Shown here: positions 52,436 to 61,244 of the stretch, piece by piece
Numbering within the stretch: the stretch's first letter is position 1
How the letters are laid out: each line of letters begins with the position of its first letter
NCBI RefSeq assembly: GCF_000982825.1
Contig: NZ_CP011047.1
Coordinates: forward strand, 2,480,001-2,544,000
Reading direction: 5' to 3'
Source of the DNA: Cronobacter sakazakii
GTDB taxonomy: Bacteria; Pseudomonadota; Gammaproteobacteria; Enterobacterales; Enterobacteriaceae
DNA length: 64,000 bases
Translations under genes and position numbers: made by a program
Notes under the pieces: generated by a model
Told to the model about the DNA's origin: nothing
The model's database searches: none
The model's input: the letters and a program-made list of their open reading frames with translations, nothing else

Positions 52436-52740
52436 CAGGCGTCTTAGCCGTAAGGTCAGGAGTCATTTTTAATGAAACTCTGATGCCTATTTCTTTATTA
52501 ATCTTAAAACCAATGGTAATGGCTCTTTCTCCAAAAATCACACTTCAGCACCGCATCAATTTATCAGAACCAATGAAATCGCCAGCAAATGAAGATGGCG
52601 GCCTGTTGTTCAGGATCGTAACGTTTTCTGATGTGGCCCAAACCGGGACGCAGCCTATTTTTTAGGGTTGAGTCTTTGGCTTGCCGCTGGCATGATCCAC
52701 AACAGAGAGTAATGTAGCGTTAATCGCAACGTTTTGATTT
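52436..52740. other. AT-rich intergenic stretch with no supported gene
   Basis: About 300 bases between the exported protein and the thiM leader. Short open frames exist but none has a convincing ribosome site, signal or family resemblance. I see no repeat, tRNA or IS remnant in it. The thiM promoter should lie near its right end. Confidence 0.6.
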
Positions 52741-52750
52741 TGCAGTAAAT

Positions 52751-52829
52751 GACTCGGGGTGCCCTTCTTTGTGAAGGCTGAGAAATACCCGTATTACCTG
52801 ATCTGGATAATGCCAGCGTAGGGAAGTCA
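52751..52829 (+). promoter_or_regulatory. TPP (thi-box) riboswitch
   Basis: The thi-box is complete: ACTCGGGGTGCCCTTC, then GGCTGAGAAATACCC and CCTGATCTGGATAATGCCAG followed by CGTAGGGAAGTC. The universally conserved CTGAGA and CTGATC cores bind thiamine pyrophosphate. It ends about 45 bases before the thiM start, as expected for translational control of thiMD. Confidence 0.96.
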
Positions 52830-52874
52830 GATGCCTGTCCGGTATCCCGTCTTCGCGCCTGGCAGGAGAGAATC

Positions 52875-53672
52875 ATGTCTTCTGACCTGCTTTGCGGCTC
52901 GCACGCCGCGCCTGTTGTCACCCAACTTCGCCGTCACGCGCCGCTGGTACACTGCATTACCAACGATGTGGTGCAAAATTTCACTGCCAATGTCCTGCTC
53001 GCGCTCGGCGCCTCGCCCGCGATGGTCGTGGATACTGACGAAGCCGCGCAGTTCGCGGCCATCGCCGATGCCTTACTCATAAACCTCGGTACCCTCACAC
53101 GCCCGCAGCAGCAGGCGATGCGGGCGGCTATCGACAGCGCCTGCGCGGCGGGCAAGCCGTGGACGCTTGACCCGGTCGCCGTCGGCGCGCTCACGCTGCG
53201 CACGGAATTTGCGCAGGAGATTCTGGCGCGTCGTCCCGCCGCCATTCGCGCTAACGCCTCGGAAATCCGCGCGCTGGCAGGCGAAAGCGGCGGCGGGCGC
53301 GGCGTTGACGCAACCGAAAGCGCGCACCATGCACGTGAGGCGGCCCGCTTACTGGCGCGTCGCAGCGGCGCAGTTGTCGCCGTGACCGGTGAGGTCGATT
53401 ACATCACCGATGGCGAACGCATGGTCGCAGTTGATGGTGGCACCGCGATGCTGACCCGCGTGGTGGGCACCGGCTGCGCACTCTCGGCGGTCGTCGCCGC
53501 CTGCTGCGCGCTGCCGGGCGATCGCCTGGAGAATGTCGCAACGGCCTGCTGGCTGATGAAGCGGGCGGGCGAAGAGGCGTTGACCGTCTCCCGTGGCCCC
53601 GGCAGTTTCGCCAGCGCGTTGCTGGATAATCTGCATGCGCAGGCGTTCGGAGGTGCTTATGAAACGCATTAA
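52875..53672 (+). CDS. thiM: Hydroxyethylthiazole kinase ThiM
   Basis: A 265-aa kinase that phosphorylates the thiazole moiety for thiamine salvage. Motifs include PLVHCITNDVVQNFTAN, LALGASPAMV and the ATP-site VVGTGCALSAVVAA. It matches E. coli ThiM closely. The ATG at 52875 follows AGGAGAGAATC. It is under the TPP riboswitch and overlaps thiD by 14 bases. Confidence 0.96.
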   Translation: MSSDLLCGSHAAPVVTQLRRHAPLVHCITNDVVQNFTANVLLALGASPAMVVDTDEAAQFAAIADALLINLGTLTRPQQQAMRAAIDSACAAGKPWTLDPVAVGALTLRTEFAQEILARRPAAIRANASEIRALAGESGGGRGVDATESAHHAREAARLLARRSGAVVAVTGEVDYITDGERMVAVDGGTAMLTRVVGTGCALSAVVAACCALPGDRLENVATACWLMKRAGEEALTVSRGPGSFASALLDNLHAQAFGGAYETH

Positions 53673-54459
53673 CGCGCTCACCATCGCCGGTACCGACCCG
53701 AGCGGCGGGGCGGGGATTCAGGCCGATCTCAAAACCTTCTCGGCGCTCGGTGCTTACGGCACGTCCGTCGTCACGGCGCTGGTGGCGCAGAACACCCGCG
53801 GCGTGCAGTCGGTCTATCGCATCGAACCGTCGTTTGTCGCCGCCCAGCTTGATTCAGTGTTAAGCGATGTGCGCATCGACACGACGAAAATCGGCATGCT
53901 GGCAGAAACGGATATCGTCGAGGCCGTGGCGGAGCGGCTATCACGTTACCGGGTGCGCAATATTGTGCTGGATACGGTCATGCTCGCGAAAAGCGGCGAT
54001 CCGCTGCTGAGCCCGTCTGCCGTGCGCACGCTGCGCGAAAAGTTATTGCCGCAGGTGGCGATCATCACGCCGAATTTGCCAGAGGCGGCGGCGCTGATGG
54101 AAACCACCCACGCCCGCAGCGAAGCGGAGATGCGCCAGCAGGGCGAGGCGTTGCTGGCGCTCGGCTGTGGCGCAGTGCTGATGAAAGGCGGGCATCTGGA
54201 TGACGTCGAAAGCCCCGACTGGCTCTTTACCCGCGAAGGGGCGACGCGCTTTACCGCTCCGCGCGTCATGACGAAAAACACCCACGGCACCGGCTGCACG
54301 CTCTCCAGCGCGCTTGCGGCGCTGCGTCCGCAGTATGCTGACTGGGTTGAAACGGTGACGGCGGCGAAGGCGTGGCTCACGAAAGCGCTGCAACAGGCGG
54401 ATAGTCTGGAAGTAGGGGAGGGCATCGGGCCCGTCCATCATTTTCATGCATGGTGGTGA
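53659..54459 (+). CDS. thiD: Bifunctional HMP kinase/HMP-phosphate kinase ThiD
   Basis: A 266-aa ribokinase-like enzyme that phosphorylates hydroxymethylpyrimidine twice for thiamine synthesis. The start MKRINALTIAGTDPSGGAGIQADLKT and the C-terminal anion-hole motif NTHGTGCTLSSALAA are diagnostic. The ATG at 53659 follows GGAGGTGCTT and overlaps the thiM end, so the two are translationally coupled. Confidence 0.96.
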   Translation: MKRINALTIAGTDPSGGAGIQADLKTFSALGAYGTSVVTALVAQNTRGVQSVYRIEPSFVAAQLDSVLSDVRIDTTKIGMLAETDIVEAVAERLSRYRVRNIVLDTVMLAKSGDPLLSPSAVRTLREKLLPQVAIITPNLPEAAALMETTHARSEAEMRQQGEALLALGCGAVLMKGGHLDDVESPDWLFTREGATRFTAPRVMTKNTHGTGCTLSSALAALRPQYADWVETVTAAKAWLTKALQQADSLEVGEGIGPVHHFHAWW

Positions 54460-54606
54460 ACCGTGCCAGCAGAATTAGCTGAAAATGCGCTCAGGTCTGG
54501 CAATCTGTGCTAATCAAGTCCAGGCTAAGAGGGCCCAGCTAAGGCGTGGGTAAGGAATCTTATCGTCCGGCAGGTCACCACCTGCCGACCATAACGGGAG
54601 CGTATG

Positions 54607-55659
54607 ATGACTGATATTGCGCAGTTGCTCGGCAACGATGCCGATAGCCTGTTACAGCACCGCTGTACGACCATTTCCTCCGACCAGCTCTACCTGCCAG
54701 GGCCGGATTATGTCGATCGCGTGATGATCGATAACAACCGTCCGCCCGCGGTGCTGCGAAATATGCAGACTCTTTATAACACCGGACGCCTTGCCGGCAC
54801 CGGCTATCTGTCTATTCTGCCGGTGGACCAGGGCGTCGAGCATTCGGCGGGCGCGTCGTTCGCCGCCAATCCGATGTATTTCGACCCGAAAAATATCGTC
54901 GAGCTGGCGATTGAGGCGGGCTGTAACTGCGTGGCGTCAACGTATGGCGTACTGGCGTCAGTCTCGCGCCGCTACGCGCACCGTATTCCGTTCCTGGTGA
55001 AACTCAACCATAACGAAACGCTCAGTTACCCCACGCAATATGACCAGACGCTGTACGCGAGTGTCGAGCAGGCATTCAATATGGGCGCGGTGGCGGTCGG
55101 GGCGACTATCTATTTCGGCTCTGAAGAGTCGCGCCGCCAGATTGAAGAGATCTCCGCCGCGTTTGAGCGCGCGCATGAGCTTGGCATGGTGACAGTGCTG
55201 TGGGCGTATCTGCGTAACAGTCACTTCAAGAAAGATGGCGTCGATTACCACTCCAGCGCCGATTTGACCGGTCAGGCTAACCATCTGGCCGCCACCATTG
55301 GCGCGGATATCGTGAAGCAGAAGATGGCCGAGAATAACGGCGGCTATACCGCGCTGAAGTTCGGCTATACCGACGAGCGCGTGTATAGCAAGCTGACGAG
55401 CGACAACCCGATTGACCTGGTGCGTTATCAGCTTGCCAACTGCTATATGGGCCGCGCGGGGCTGATTAACTCCGGCGGCGCGTCCGGCGGCGAGGCGGAT
55501 CTCACCGATGCGGTGCGCACGGCGGTGATCAACAAGCGCGCAGGCGGCATGGGGTTGATTCTGGGACGCAAGGCGTTTAAGAAAACCATGGCCGACGGCG
55601 TGAAGCTGATAAACGCGGTACAGGATGTGTATCTGGATAAGAAAGTGACGATCGCCTGA
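54607..55659 (+). CDS. fbaB: Class I fructose-bisphosphate aldolase FbaB
   Basis: A 350-aa DhnA-type aldolase that cleaves fructose-1,6-bisphosphate in gluconeogenic growth. LSILPVDQGVEHSAG, the Schiff-base lysine in ADIVKQKMAEN and AGLINSGGASGGEADL match E. coli FbaB almost residue by residue. The ATG at 54607 gives the same start as E. coli with GGAG seven bases upstream; an ATG one codon earlier is also possible. Confidence 0.96.
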   Translation: MTDIAQLLGNDADSLLQHRCTTISSDQLYLPGPDYVDRVMIDNNRPPAVLRNMQTLYNTGRLAGTGYLSILPVDQGVEHSAGASFAANPMYFDPKNIVELAIEAGCNCVASTYGVLASVSRRYAHRIPFLVKLNHNETLSYPTQYDQTLYASVEQAFNMGAVAVGATIYFGSEESRRQIEEISAAFERAHELGMVTVLWAYLRNSHFKKDGVDYHSSADLTGQANHLAATIGADIVKQKMAENNGGYTALKFGYTDERVYSKLTSDNPIDLVRYQLANCYMGRAGLINSGGASGGEADLTDAVRTAVINKRAGGMGLILGRKAFKKTMADGVKLINAVQDVYLDKKVTIA

Positions 55660-55682
55660 TGGCGGTTGTGGTTACGCAGCAT

Positions 55683-55708
55683 AAACGCGCCTGCGGGCGC
55701 GTTTTTTT
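55683..55708 (+). terminator. Terminator of fbaB
   Basis: AAACGCGCC-tgc-GGGCGCGTTT followed by further T residues, 24 bases after the stop. Confidence 0.9.
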
Positions 55709-55723
55709 GTGGGTGGGGTAAAT

Positions 55724-55752
55724 GGTGGGTGCGCTGCGCTTACCCGCCCTAC
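55724..55752. repeat. REP palindrome
   Basis: GGTGGGT...ACCCGCCCTAC type palindrome, just left of long repeat copy B. Confidence 0.8.
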
Positions 55753-55760
55753 GAAACCAC

Positions 55761-55950
55761 AAAAGCCACCGCCGATGCCGTGCGTTTTCCCTTGCGGCTG
55801 CCCTTTGGCCGCGAGCCGGGATTGTTCAGGGGGCGACGGCGAGCCCCCTTAACACGTTCGCGTGAGTAAACGTGACAGAGAGAATCCGCGTTGTGGCGAA
55901 CGGAACAGGTCACCAGGCGTACATATTCCCGGGTTCCACGGTTCACCCGT
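55761..55950. repeat. Long hairpin-rich intergenic repeat, copy B
   Basis: A 190-base element, about 90 percent identical by eye to copy C over its whole length. It has the stem GTTCAGGGGGC/GCCCCCTTAAC (55824-55853, one mismatch), then CACG-TTCG-CGTG (55853-55864), then GGCGAACGG, which can pair with CGTTCGC. REPs flank it on both sides. No protein is supported on either strand. Confidence 0.78.
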
Positions 55951-55990
55951 ATTGAACAGGCAATGCCTTTCATTTGACGGCGGTGCTGAT

Positions 55991-56073
55991 GGTGGGTGCG
56001 CTGCGCTTACCCACCCTGGAACGTTTCATACCGCTGCATCTCTGGTAGGGCGGGTAAGCGTAGCGCACCCGCC
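55991..56073. repeat. REP pair in inverted orientation
   Basis: REP palindromes at 55991-56016 (GGTGGGT arm with CCCACC partner) and, inverted, at 56045-56073 (GTAGGGCGGGTAAGCG type), making a head-to-head pair like a BIME. Confidence 0.82.
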
Positions 56074-56103
56074 GTCCCGAAAATCGCGATGCCACACATT
56101 CCT

Positions 56104-57003
56104 TTATTTAAGCAGCGGACAATCCGGCGGCAGGCGGCACTGCAGCGCGCCGGGCTCAACCTCAATGCGGAAATGCTGTCCGCTCAGCGGCTCGCCGTCG
56201 AGGTTAAAGGTAATCTCATGCGGCGCGGTTATCTCAAACCAGGGCGAGGCACCATCGATAATATTCGGGCTCTCTTCCGGCTGCGTCAGCGTGGTAAACA
56301 GCGCAGGCAGCAACTCTTCGCCGGTAAAAATCCGCAAATGCAGCAGCCCGTCGTTAATCAGCGCCTCCGGGCACAGCTCCTGACCGCCGCCCGCCTGCCG
56401 TCCGTTACCGATGCCGATAACCAGCGCGTCGCCCTGCCAGTGAAAATTCTCGCCGCGAATTTCACAGCGATCCGCTTTCAGGGCGTCCATACGCATCAGC
56501 CCGTGGATCAGATACGACACCCCGCCGAGCGCGGCTTTTAACCGCTCCGGCGTTTCAGTGGTGATGCGCGTACCGAAACCGCCCGTCGCCATATTGATAA
56601 ACCAGGTTTTATCATTCACGTGCGCAATATCAATCGGCACCGCGCGGCCTTCAATGGCCAGCTTCAGCGCCAGTTCGATATCGTCCGGCACGGCGGCGCT
56701 GGTTGCGAAATCGTTCGCGGTGCCGAGCGGCAACAGGCCGAGCGCCGGGCGTTTTTCCTGCGTGACACAAGCCAGCGCCGCCGCCACTTCATTGATGGTG
56801 CCGTCGCCGCCTGCCGCAATGACCGTCTGCGCGCCCTGATCTGCCGCCTCACTGACATAGCGCGCCGCATCGCCTTTCTCCCAGGTCACGCGCACCTCTA
56901 TCGGGTGGCCCTGGTCGCGTAGCAGCTTCACGCTGCCGCGCAGGATCTCATTATCAGCGCTTTTACCATTTAAAATCAGAAACGAGCCGGGGAAACGGGA
57001 CAT
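56104..57003 (-). CDS. yegS: Lipid kinase YegS
   Basis: A 299-aa diacylglycerol-kinase-type catalytic domain protein. The nucleotide loop is VIAAGGDGTINEVAAAL, followed by GLLPLGTANDFATS and MATGGFGTRI, with LHLRIFTGEELLP near the C-terminus. E. coli YegS phosphorylates phosphatidylglycerol in vitro. Monocistronic, leftward. Confidence 0.94.
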   Translation of the reverse strand: MSRFPGSFLILNGKSADNEILRGSVKLLRDQGHPIEVRVTWEKGDAARYVSEAADQGAQTVIAAGGDGTINEVAAALACVTQEKRPALGLLPLGTANDFATSAAVPDDIELALKLAIEGRAVPIDIAHVNDKTWFINMATGGFGTRITTETPERLKAALGGVSYLIHGLMRMDALKADRCEIRGENFHWQGDALVIGIGNGRQAGGGQELCPEALINDGLLHLRIFTGEELLPALFTTLTQPEESPNIIDGASPWFEITAPHEITFNLDGEPLSGQHFRIEVEPGALQCRLPPDCPLLK

Positions 57004-57081
57004 GAATACACTCCTGTGAATACGGATTCACAGAGTTTATCGCAGAGTCTGGCGAGTCGCTTAAGAACTGACTGAAAGGAT

Positions 57082-57169
57082 AAAAAAATAAGCCTGCGTA
57101 AGGGAGATTACGCAGGCTGAAGGAGGTGGTTCCTGGTACAACGGGCATTTATGGATTATGTTTTTCAGC
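57082..57169 (-). ncRNA. cyaR: CyaR small regulatory RNA
   Basis: Reads GCTGAAAAACATAATCC from 57169, includes the target-pairing core ACCAGGAACCACCTCCTT and ends in the terminator AGCCTGCGTAATCTCCCTTA with its 3' stem and T run. This matches E. coli CyaR (RyeE), 87 nt, with small loop changes, in the same place next to yegQ. CyaR is an Hfq-dependent repressor of ompX, luxS, nadE and others in E. coli. Confidence 0.94.
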
Positions 57170-57176
57170 GCCGTGG

Positions 57177-57219
57177 ATAATAACCGCTTTAAACATAACG
57201 GTTTGTGATCCCATTCGAA
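57177..57219 (-). promoter_or_regulatory. cyaR promoter with CRP site
   Basis: On the minus strand a TTATTAT -10 (57183-57177) lies 8 bases before the RNA start. TGTGA-tcccat-TCGAA at 57204-57219 is a CRP-like site centred about 42.5 bases upstream of +1, close to the class II activator position. This agrees with the known cAMP-CRP activation of cyaR. Confidence 0.75.
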
Positions 57220-57253
57220 GAAACATTCGCGCGGTAAAAATAACCCTTATAAA

Positions 57254-58615
57254 TCATTTACCATGTGGATTTCTGGTGGTCTGGCCAGAGAAATTACGCA
57301 TTAACAGCGCATAGTCCAGTGCTAAATCCTCTGGAACCGGCATCCAGATGGTGTATCCGTCTCCCGGTGCCACCTCCATCTTCTCGCCTTTCGCGTTTTC
57401 CATATGCTCAAGCGTAAAGCTGACGTTGCCCTGCGGCGTCATCAATTCCAGGCTGTCGCCGAGAGAGAATTTGTTTTTCACCGCCACCGCAGCCAGCGCG
57501 CCGTTGCGCTCGCCGGTAAATTCGCCGACAAACTGCTGGCGGTCTGATACCGAGTAGCCATAGTCATAGTTCTGATAATCGTCGTGGGTGTGACGACGCA
57601 GAAAACCTTCGGTATAGCCGCGGTGCGCCAGGCCTTCGAGCGTCTCAAGGAGGCTCGGATCGAACGGTTTACCGGCGGCGGCGTCGTCAATGGCGCGACG
57701 ATAGACCTGAGCGGTACGCGCGCAGTAGTAGAACGATTTGGTGCGGCCTTCGATTTTCAGTGAATGAACGCCCATTTTCGTGAGGCGCTCGACGTGCTGA
57801 ATGGCGCGCAAATCTTTGGAGTTCATGATGTAAGTGCCGTGTTCATCTTCGAACGCGGTCATGTATTCGCCGGGGCGCTGCGCCTCTTCAATCATAAAGA
57901 CTTTATCGGTCGGCGCGCCGATGCCGAGCGTCGGCTCGACGGTCTGCACCGGGATAGGCTCATGGATATGCACGATATTGCCGATGCTGTCTTCTTTGCC
58001 TTCCTGCACTTTATATTCCCAGCGGCAGGCGTTGGTGCAGGTGCCCTGGTTCGGGTCGCGCTTGTTGATGTAGCCGGAAAGCAGGCAGCGACCGGAATAG
58101 GCCATGCAGAGCGCGCCGTGAACGAAAATCTCCAGCTCCATCTCCGGCACCTGCTCGCGAATTTCCGCAATCTCTTCCAGCGACAGTTCGCGGGAGAGAA
58201 TGACGCGCGTCAGGCCCATCTGCTGCCAGAATTTTACCGTCGCCCAGTTCACCGCGTTGGCCTGTACCGAAAGGTGAATATCCATCTGCGGGAAGTGCTC
58301 GCGCACCAGCATGATAAGCCCCGGATCGGACATGATCAGCGCATCCGGGCCCATCTCCACCACGGGTTTGAGATCGCGGATAAAGGTTTTCAGCTTGGCG
58401 TTGTGCGGCGCGATGTTAACCACGACGTAGAATTTTTTGCCAAGCGCGTGGGCTTCATTAATGCCGAGCTGCAAATTCTCGTGGTTGAATTCGTTATTGC
58501 GCACGCGCAGCGAGTAGCGCGGCTGGCCGGCGTATACGGCGTCGGCGCCATAGGCGAAGGCGTAACGCATATTTTTCAGCGTTCCCGCAGGCGACAGTAA
58601 TTCTGGTTTAAACAT
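57254..58615 (-). CDS. trhP: tRNA 5-hydroxyuridine modification protein TrhP (YegQ)
   Basis: A 453-aa U32-family protein. It begins MFKPELLSPAGTLKNMRYA and has FVHGALCMAYSGRCLLSGY with the U32 signature and conserved cysteines (GTCTNACRW), as in E. coli YegQ/TrhP. With TrhO it provides prephenate-dependent hydroxylation of U34 in some tRNAs. Monocistronic, leftward. Confidence 0.94.
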   Translation of the reverse strand: MFKPELLSPAGTLKNMRYAFAYGADAVYAGQPRYSLRVRNNEFNHENLQLGINEAHALGKKFYVVVNIAPHNAKLKTFIRDLKPVVEMGPDALIMSDPGLIMLVREHFPQMDIHLSVQANAVNWATVKFWQQMGLTRVILSRELSLEEIAEIREQVPEMELEIFVHGALCMAYSGRCLLSGYINKRDPNQGTCTNACRWEYKVQEGKEDSIGNIVHIHEPIPVQTVEPTLGIGAPTDKVFMIEEAQRPGEYMTAFEDEHGTYIMNSKDLRAIQHVERLTKMGVHSLKIEGRTKSFYYCARTAQVYRRAIDDAAAGKPFDPSLLETLEGLAHRGYTEGFLRRHTHDDYQNYDYGYSVSDRQQFVGEFTGERNGALAAVAVKNKFSLGDSLELMTPQGNVSFTLEHMENAKGEKMEVAPGDGYTIWMPVPEDLALDYALLMRNFSGQTTRNPHGK

Positions 58616-58754
58616 GTTGAACTCGTTCTGATGACAGGTCAGACCCGCTTCAACGGCGAAGCGGTTGGGGGCACGTTTACCCCCACGTTAAGGGCGGGAA
58701 TTGTAGCGCCCGCGGCCTGGGCGTGCAAACCGTTATGAGGGCTTATGGACGTGA

Positions 58755-58889
58755 GGCGGGTGCGCTGCGCTTACCCGCCCTACGAAAACCAGTCACGTGC
58801 GGTGTGATGGCGGGTGCGCTTACGCTTACCCGCCCTACAAAAACCCGATTCGCATTCTGCGTAGGGTGGGTAAGCGTAGCGCACCCACC
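58755..58889. repeat. REP cluster, three copies
   Basis: Palindromes at 58755-58783, 58809-58838 (with a small central insertion, GCGCTTACGCTT) and, inverted, 58861-58889 (GTAGGGTGGG arm with CCCACC partner). They precede long repeat copy C. Confidence 0.83.
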
Positions 58890-58900
58890 ACTGGAAAATG

Positions 58901-59089
58901 AAAAGCCACCGCCGATGCCGTGTGTTTTCTCTTGCGGCTGCCCTTTTGCCGCGAGCCGGGATTGTTAAGGGGGCGGCGGCGAGCCCCCTTAACACGTTCG
59001 CGTGAGTAAACATGAAAGAGAGAATCAGCGTGGTGGCGAACGGAACGGGTCACCGGTCGTGCATATTCCTGGGCCTGCGTTTCACCCGT
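58901..59089. repeat. Long hairpin-rich intergenic repeat, copy C
   Basis: A 189-base element, the partner of copy B. It has the perfect 11-bp stem GTTAAGGGGGC/GCCCCCTTAAC at 58964-58993, then CACG-TTCG-CGTG (58993-59004), then GGCGAACGG. It ends 11 bases before the baeR stop, so baeR transcripts would read into it from the opposite side. Confidence 0.78.
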
Positions 59090-59100
59090 GCAGGTAATCT

Positions 59101-59823
59101 CTACACCACCCGGCCCGCGTCGGCTTCCCAGCGGTAACCCACGCCGTACACGGCGCGGATAAAGGACTGCTCGTCGTCCAGCGCTTCCAGCTTGCGGCGC
59201 AGGTTTTTGATATGGCTGTCTATCGTGCGGTCGGTCACCACGCGGTAATCGTCATACAGATGATTCAGCAACTGCTCGCGCGAAAACACTTTGCCGGGCT
59301 CGCTGGAGAGCGTCTTCAGCAGGCGGAATTCGGCAGGCGTCAGGTCGAGCGGCTTCTGCCGCCAGCTCGCCTGAAAACGCCCTTCATCGATAATCAGCGG
59401 GCTTTGGGCATCCTGCGCCTGCAGATCGCGCTGCGGCTTGCAGCGGCGCAAAATGGTTTTCACGCGCGCCACCACCTCACGCGGGCTAAACGGCTTGCAG
59501 ATGTAATCATCGGCGCCGATCTCAAGCCCCAGCAGGCGGTCTATCTCTTCGATTCTGGCGGTCACCATCACAATCGGCACTTCCGAGAAGCGGCGAATTT
59601 CGCGGCACAGCGTCAGCCCGTCGGTGCCGGGCAGCATCAGATCCAGCAGGATCAAATCCGGCGGCGTCTGGCGCACATAGGGCAACACCTGATCGCCGTG
59701 GTTGATCAGCGTCGGCGCGTAGCTGGCCGCCCGCAGGTAATCTACCAGCAGCGCGCCGAGTTTTGGCTCATCCTCGACAACCAGAATGCGCGAGGTTTTA
59801 TCGTTAATCGGTAACTCTGTCAT
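59101..59823 (-). CDS. baeR: Envelope-stress response regulator BaeR
   Basis: A 240-aa OmpR-family regulator: receiver domain with VEDEPKLG, phospho-Asp in LILLDLMLPGTDG and CKPFSPREV, then a winged-helix domain (LTPAEFRLLKTL, TDRTIDSHIKNLRRKLE). It activates mdtABCD and spy-type genes in response to envelope-damaging compounds. The start overlaps the baeS stop by 4 bases; last gene of the leftward mdt-bae operon. Confidence 0.96.
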   Translation of the reverse strand: MTELPINDKTSRILVVEDEPKLGALLVDYLRAASYAPTLINHGDQVLPYVRQTPPDLILLDLMLPGTDGLTLCREIRRFSEVPIVMVTARIEEIDRLLGLEIGADDYICKPFSPREVVARVKTILRRCKPQRDLQAQDAQSPLIIDEGRFQASWRQKPLDLTPAEFRLLKTLSSEPGKVFSREQLLNHLYDDYRVVTDRTIDSHIKNLRRKLEALDDEQSFIRAVYGVGYRWEADAGRVV

Positions 59824-61244
59824 ACGTCTCCCGGAAGTACGGCATCAAGCGGTAAGGATACGGTGATGCTGACACCGCCTGATGATGAATGATCGGCATT
59901 AATCGTCCCGCCATGCGCCGCCACGATATTGGCGCAGATGGCAAGGCCGAGGCCCGAGCCGCCGCTGGCGCGGTTGCGCGAGCCTTCCGCGCGGTAGAAG
60001 CGCTCAAACAATTTTGACAGCTGCTCATCGCTCACGCCCGGCGCGCTGTCGATAAACCGCAGCACGAAACGCTGCGCCTGGCGCTCGCCCTGAATCAGCA
60101 GCCCGCCGCCCGCGTCCGTGTAGCGCAGGCTGTTTTCCAGCAGATTATTAAAAAGCTGCATCAGCCGGTCGCGATCGCCAAAGAGCGTCACGTTTTCCGG
60201 CATCGACAGATTCAGCGTCAGCCCGCGCGCGGCAAAGCGCTCGCGGAACGCGCCCGCAGCCACTTCTATCAACGTCACGATCTCCAGCGGCTTTTTCTGG
60301 TAGGCGAGCGCGCCTTCGTCAGAGAGCGACAGTTGGTGCAGGTCATCCACCAGTTTGGTCAGCGTGCCCACTTCGGCCTGCAACGAGGCGACCGACTCCG
60401 GCGTAAACTGGCGCACGCCGTCCTGAATCGCCTCCAGCTCGCCGCGCAGCACCGCCAGCGGCGTGCGCAGCTCATGGGAGATATCCGCCATAAATGCCTG
60501 GCGCATCTGCTGGTTTTTCTCAAGCGTGCTGGCGAGCTGGTTGAAATCCTGCGCCAGTCGGCCCAGCTCATCCTGCCCGGTGGCGACGACGCGGGTAGTA
60601 AAATCGCCCGCCGCCAGACGGTGTGTGCCTTCCACCAGTCGTTTTACCGGGGCCAGCAGGCCGCGTGCCAGCAGCAAGGTGGCGGCTGCCGCGAGCAGCG
60701 TCGAGAGCGCGACGATAAGCCAGCTGGTGCGCCGCTGCTGTTTATCGAAATTGATATCGGTACTGCGCGTCAGCCGCTCCACCGGCGAGGCGATCACCCA
60801 GCCGACGCGTTTGCCGTCAACGACAATCGCGCGGCGCGCGCCATCCTGCGGCACCGGCGAGCGCGGGCCGACCAGCACATTTTGTTCGGCGTCCACCACC
60901 CAGAACTGCGTTCGCCAGCCGTGCGGCGGCATGTGGGGCGGCGGCCCTCGGTCTGGCGGCGGCGGGCCGTCATGGGCGTTCTCCCGTTCAAAAGAGCGTA
61001 AAATCTGGAATATCATGCGATCGTTATGGCGCAGAAATCCCCAGTCGCCGTGCTGCTGGTACTGCTCGCTCAGCGCGTCGCTTAACAGGGCCAGACGTTG
61101 TTCGTTACCGTGTTTGATATAGTCGATAAAGCCGCGCTCGAAGCTAAAGCGCACCGCCCAGTGCATCGTAATCAACAGCAGAATACAGGTGGCGAAAATG
61201 GCCAAAAACAGCTTGCCCGTAATGCCGGGCCGCCAGAACCTCAT
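59820..61244 (-). CDS. baeS: Sensor histidine kinase BaeS
   Basis: A 474-aa membrane kinase: membrane segment near residues 12-32, a periplasmic loop with a proline-rich stretch (DGPPPPDRGPPPHMPPHG), a second membrane segment, then HAMP. The H-box is ADISHELRTPLAVLRGE, the N-box NLLENSLRYTD and the G-box GSGLGLAICANIV. It senses envelope stress with BaeR. The start overlaps the mdtD stop by 4 bases. Confidence 0.95.
   Translation of the reverse strand: MRFWRPGITGKLFLAIFATCILLLITMHWAVRFSFERGFIDYIKHGNEQRLALLSDALSEQYQQHGDWGFLRHNDRMIFQILRSFERENAHDGPPPPDRGPPPHMPPHGWRTQFWVVDAEQNVLVGPRSPVPQDGARRAIVVDGKRVGWVIASPVERLTRSTDINFDKQQRRTSWLIVALSTLLAAAATLLLARGLLAPVKRLVEGTHRLAAGDFTTRVVATGQDELGRLAQDFNQLASTLEKNQQMRQAFMADISHELRTPLAVLRGELEAIQDGVRQFTPESVASLQAEVGTLTKLVDDLHQLSLSDEGALAYQKKPLEIVTLIEVAAGAFRERFAARGLTLNLSMPENVTLFGDRDRLMQLFNNLLENSLRYTDAGGGLLIQGERQAQRFVLRFIDSAPGVSDEQLSKLFERFYRAEGSRNRASGGSGLGLAICANIVAAHGGTINADHSSSGGVSITVSLPLDAVLPGDV

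Noticed and set aside
52483..52665. A 60-codon open frame upstream of the TPP riboswitch
   Set aside because: No convincing ribosome site, signal or family. Treated as unassigned intergenic DNA.
58755..58889. Short regularly spaced repeats suggesting a CRISPR array
   Set aside because: Copies alternate in orientation, are imperfect palindromes, and the spacing is irregular. No cas gene is near. They are REPs.
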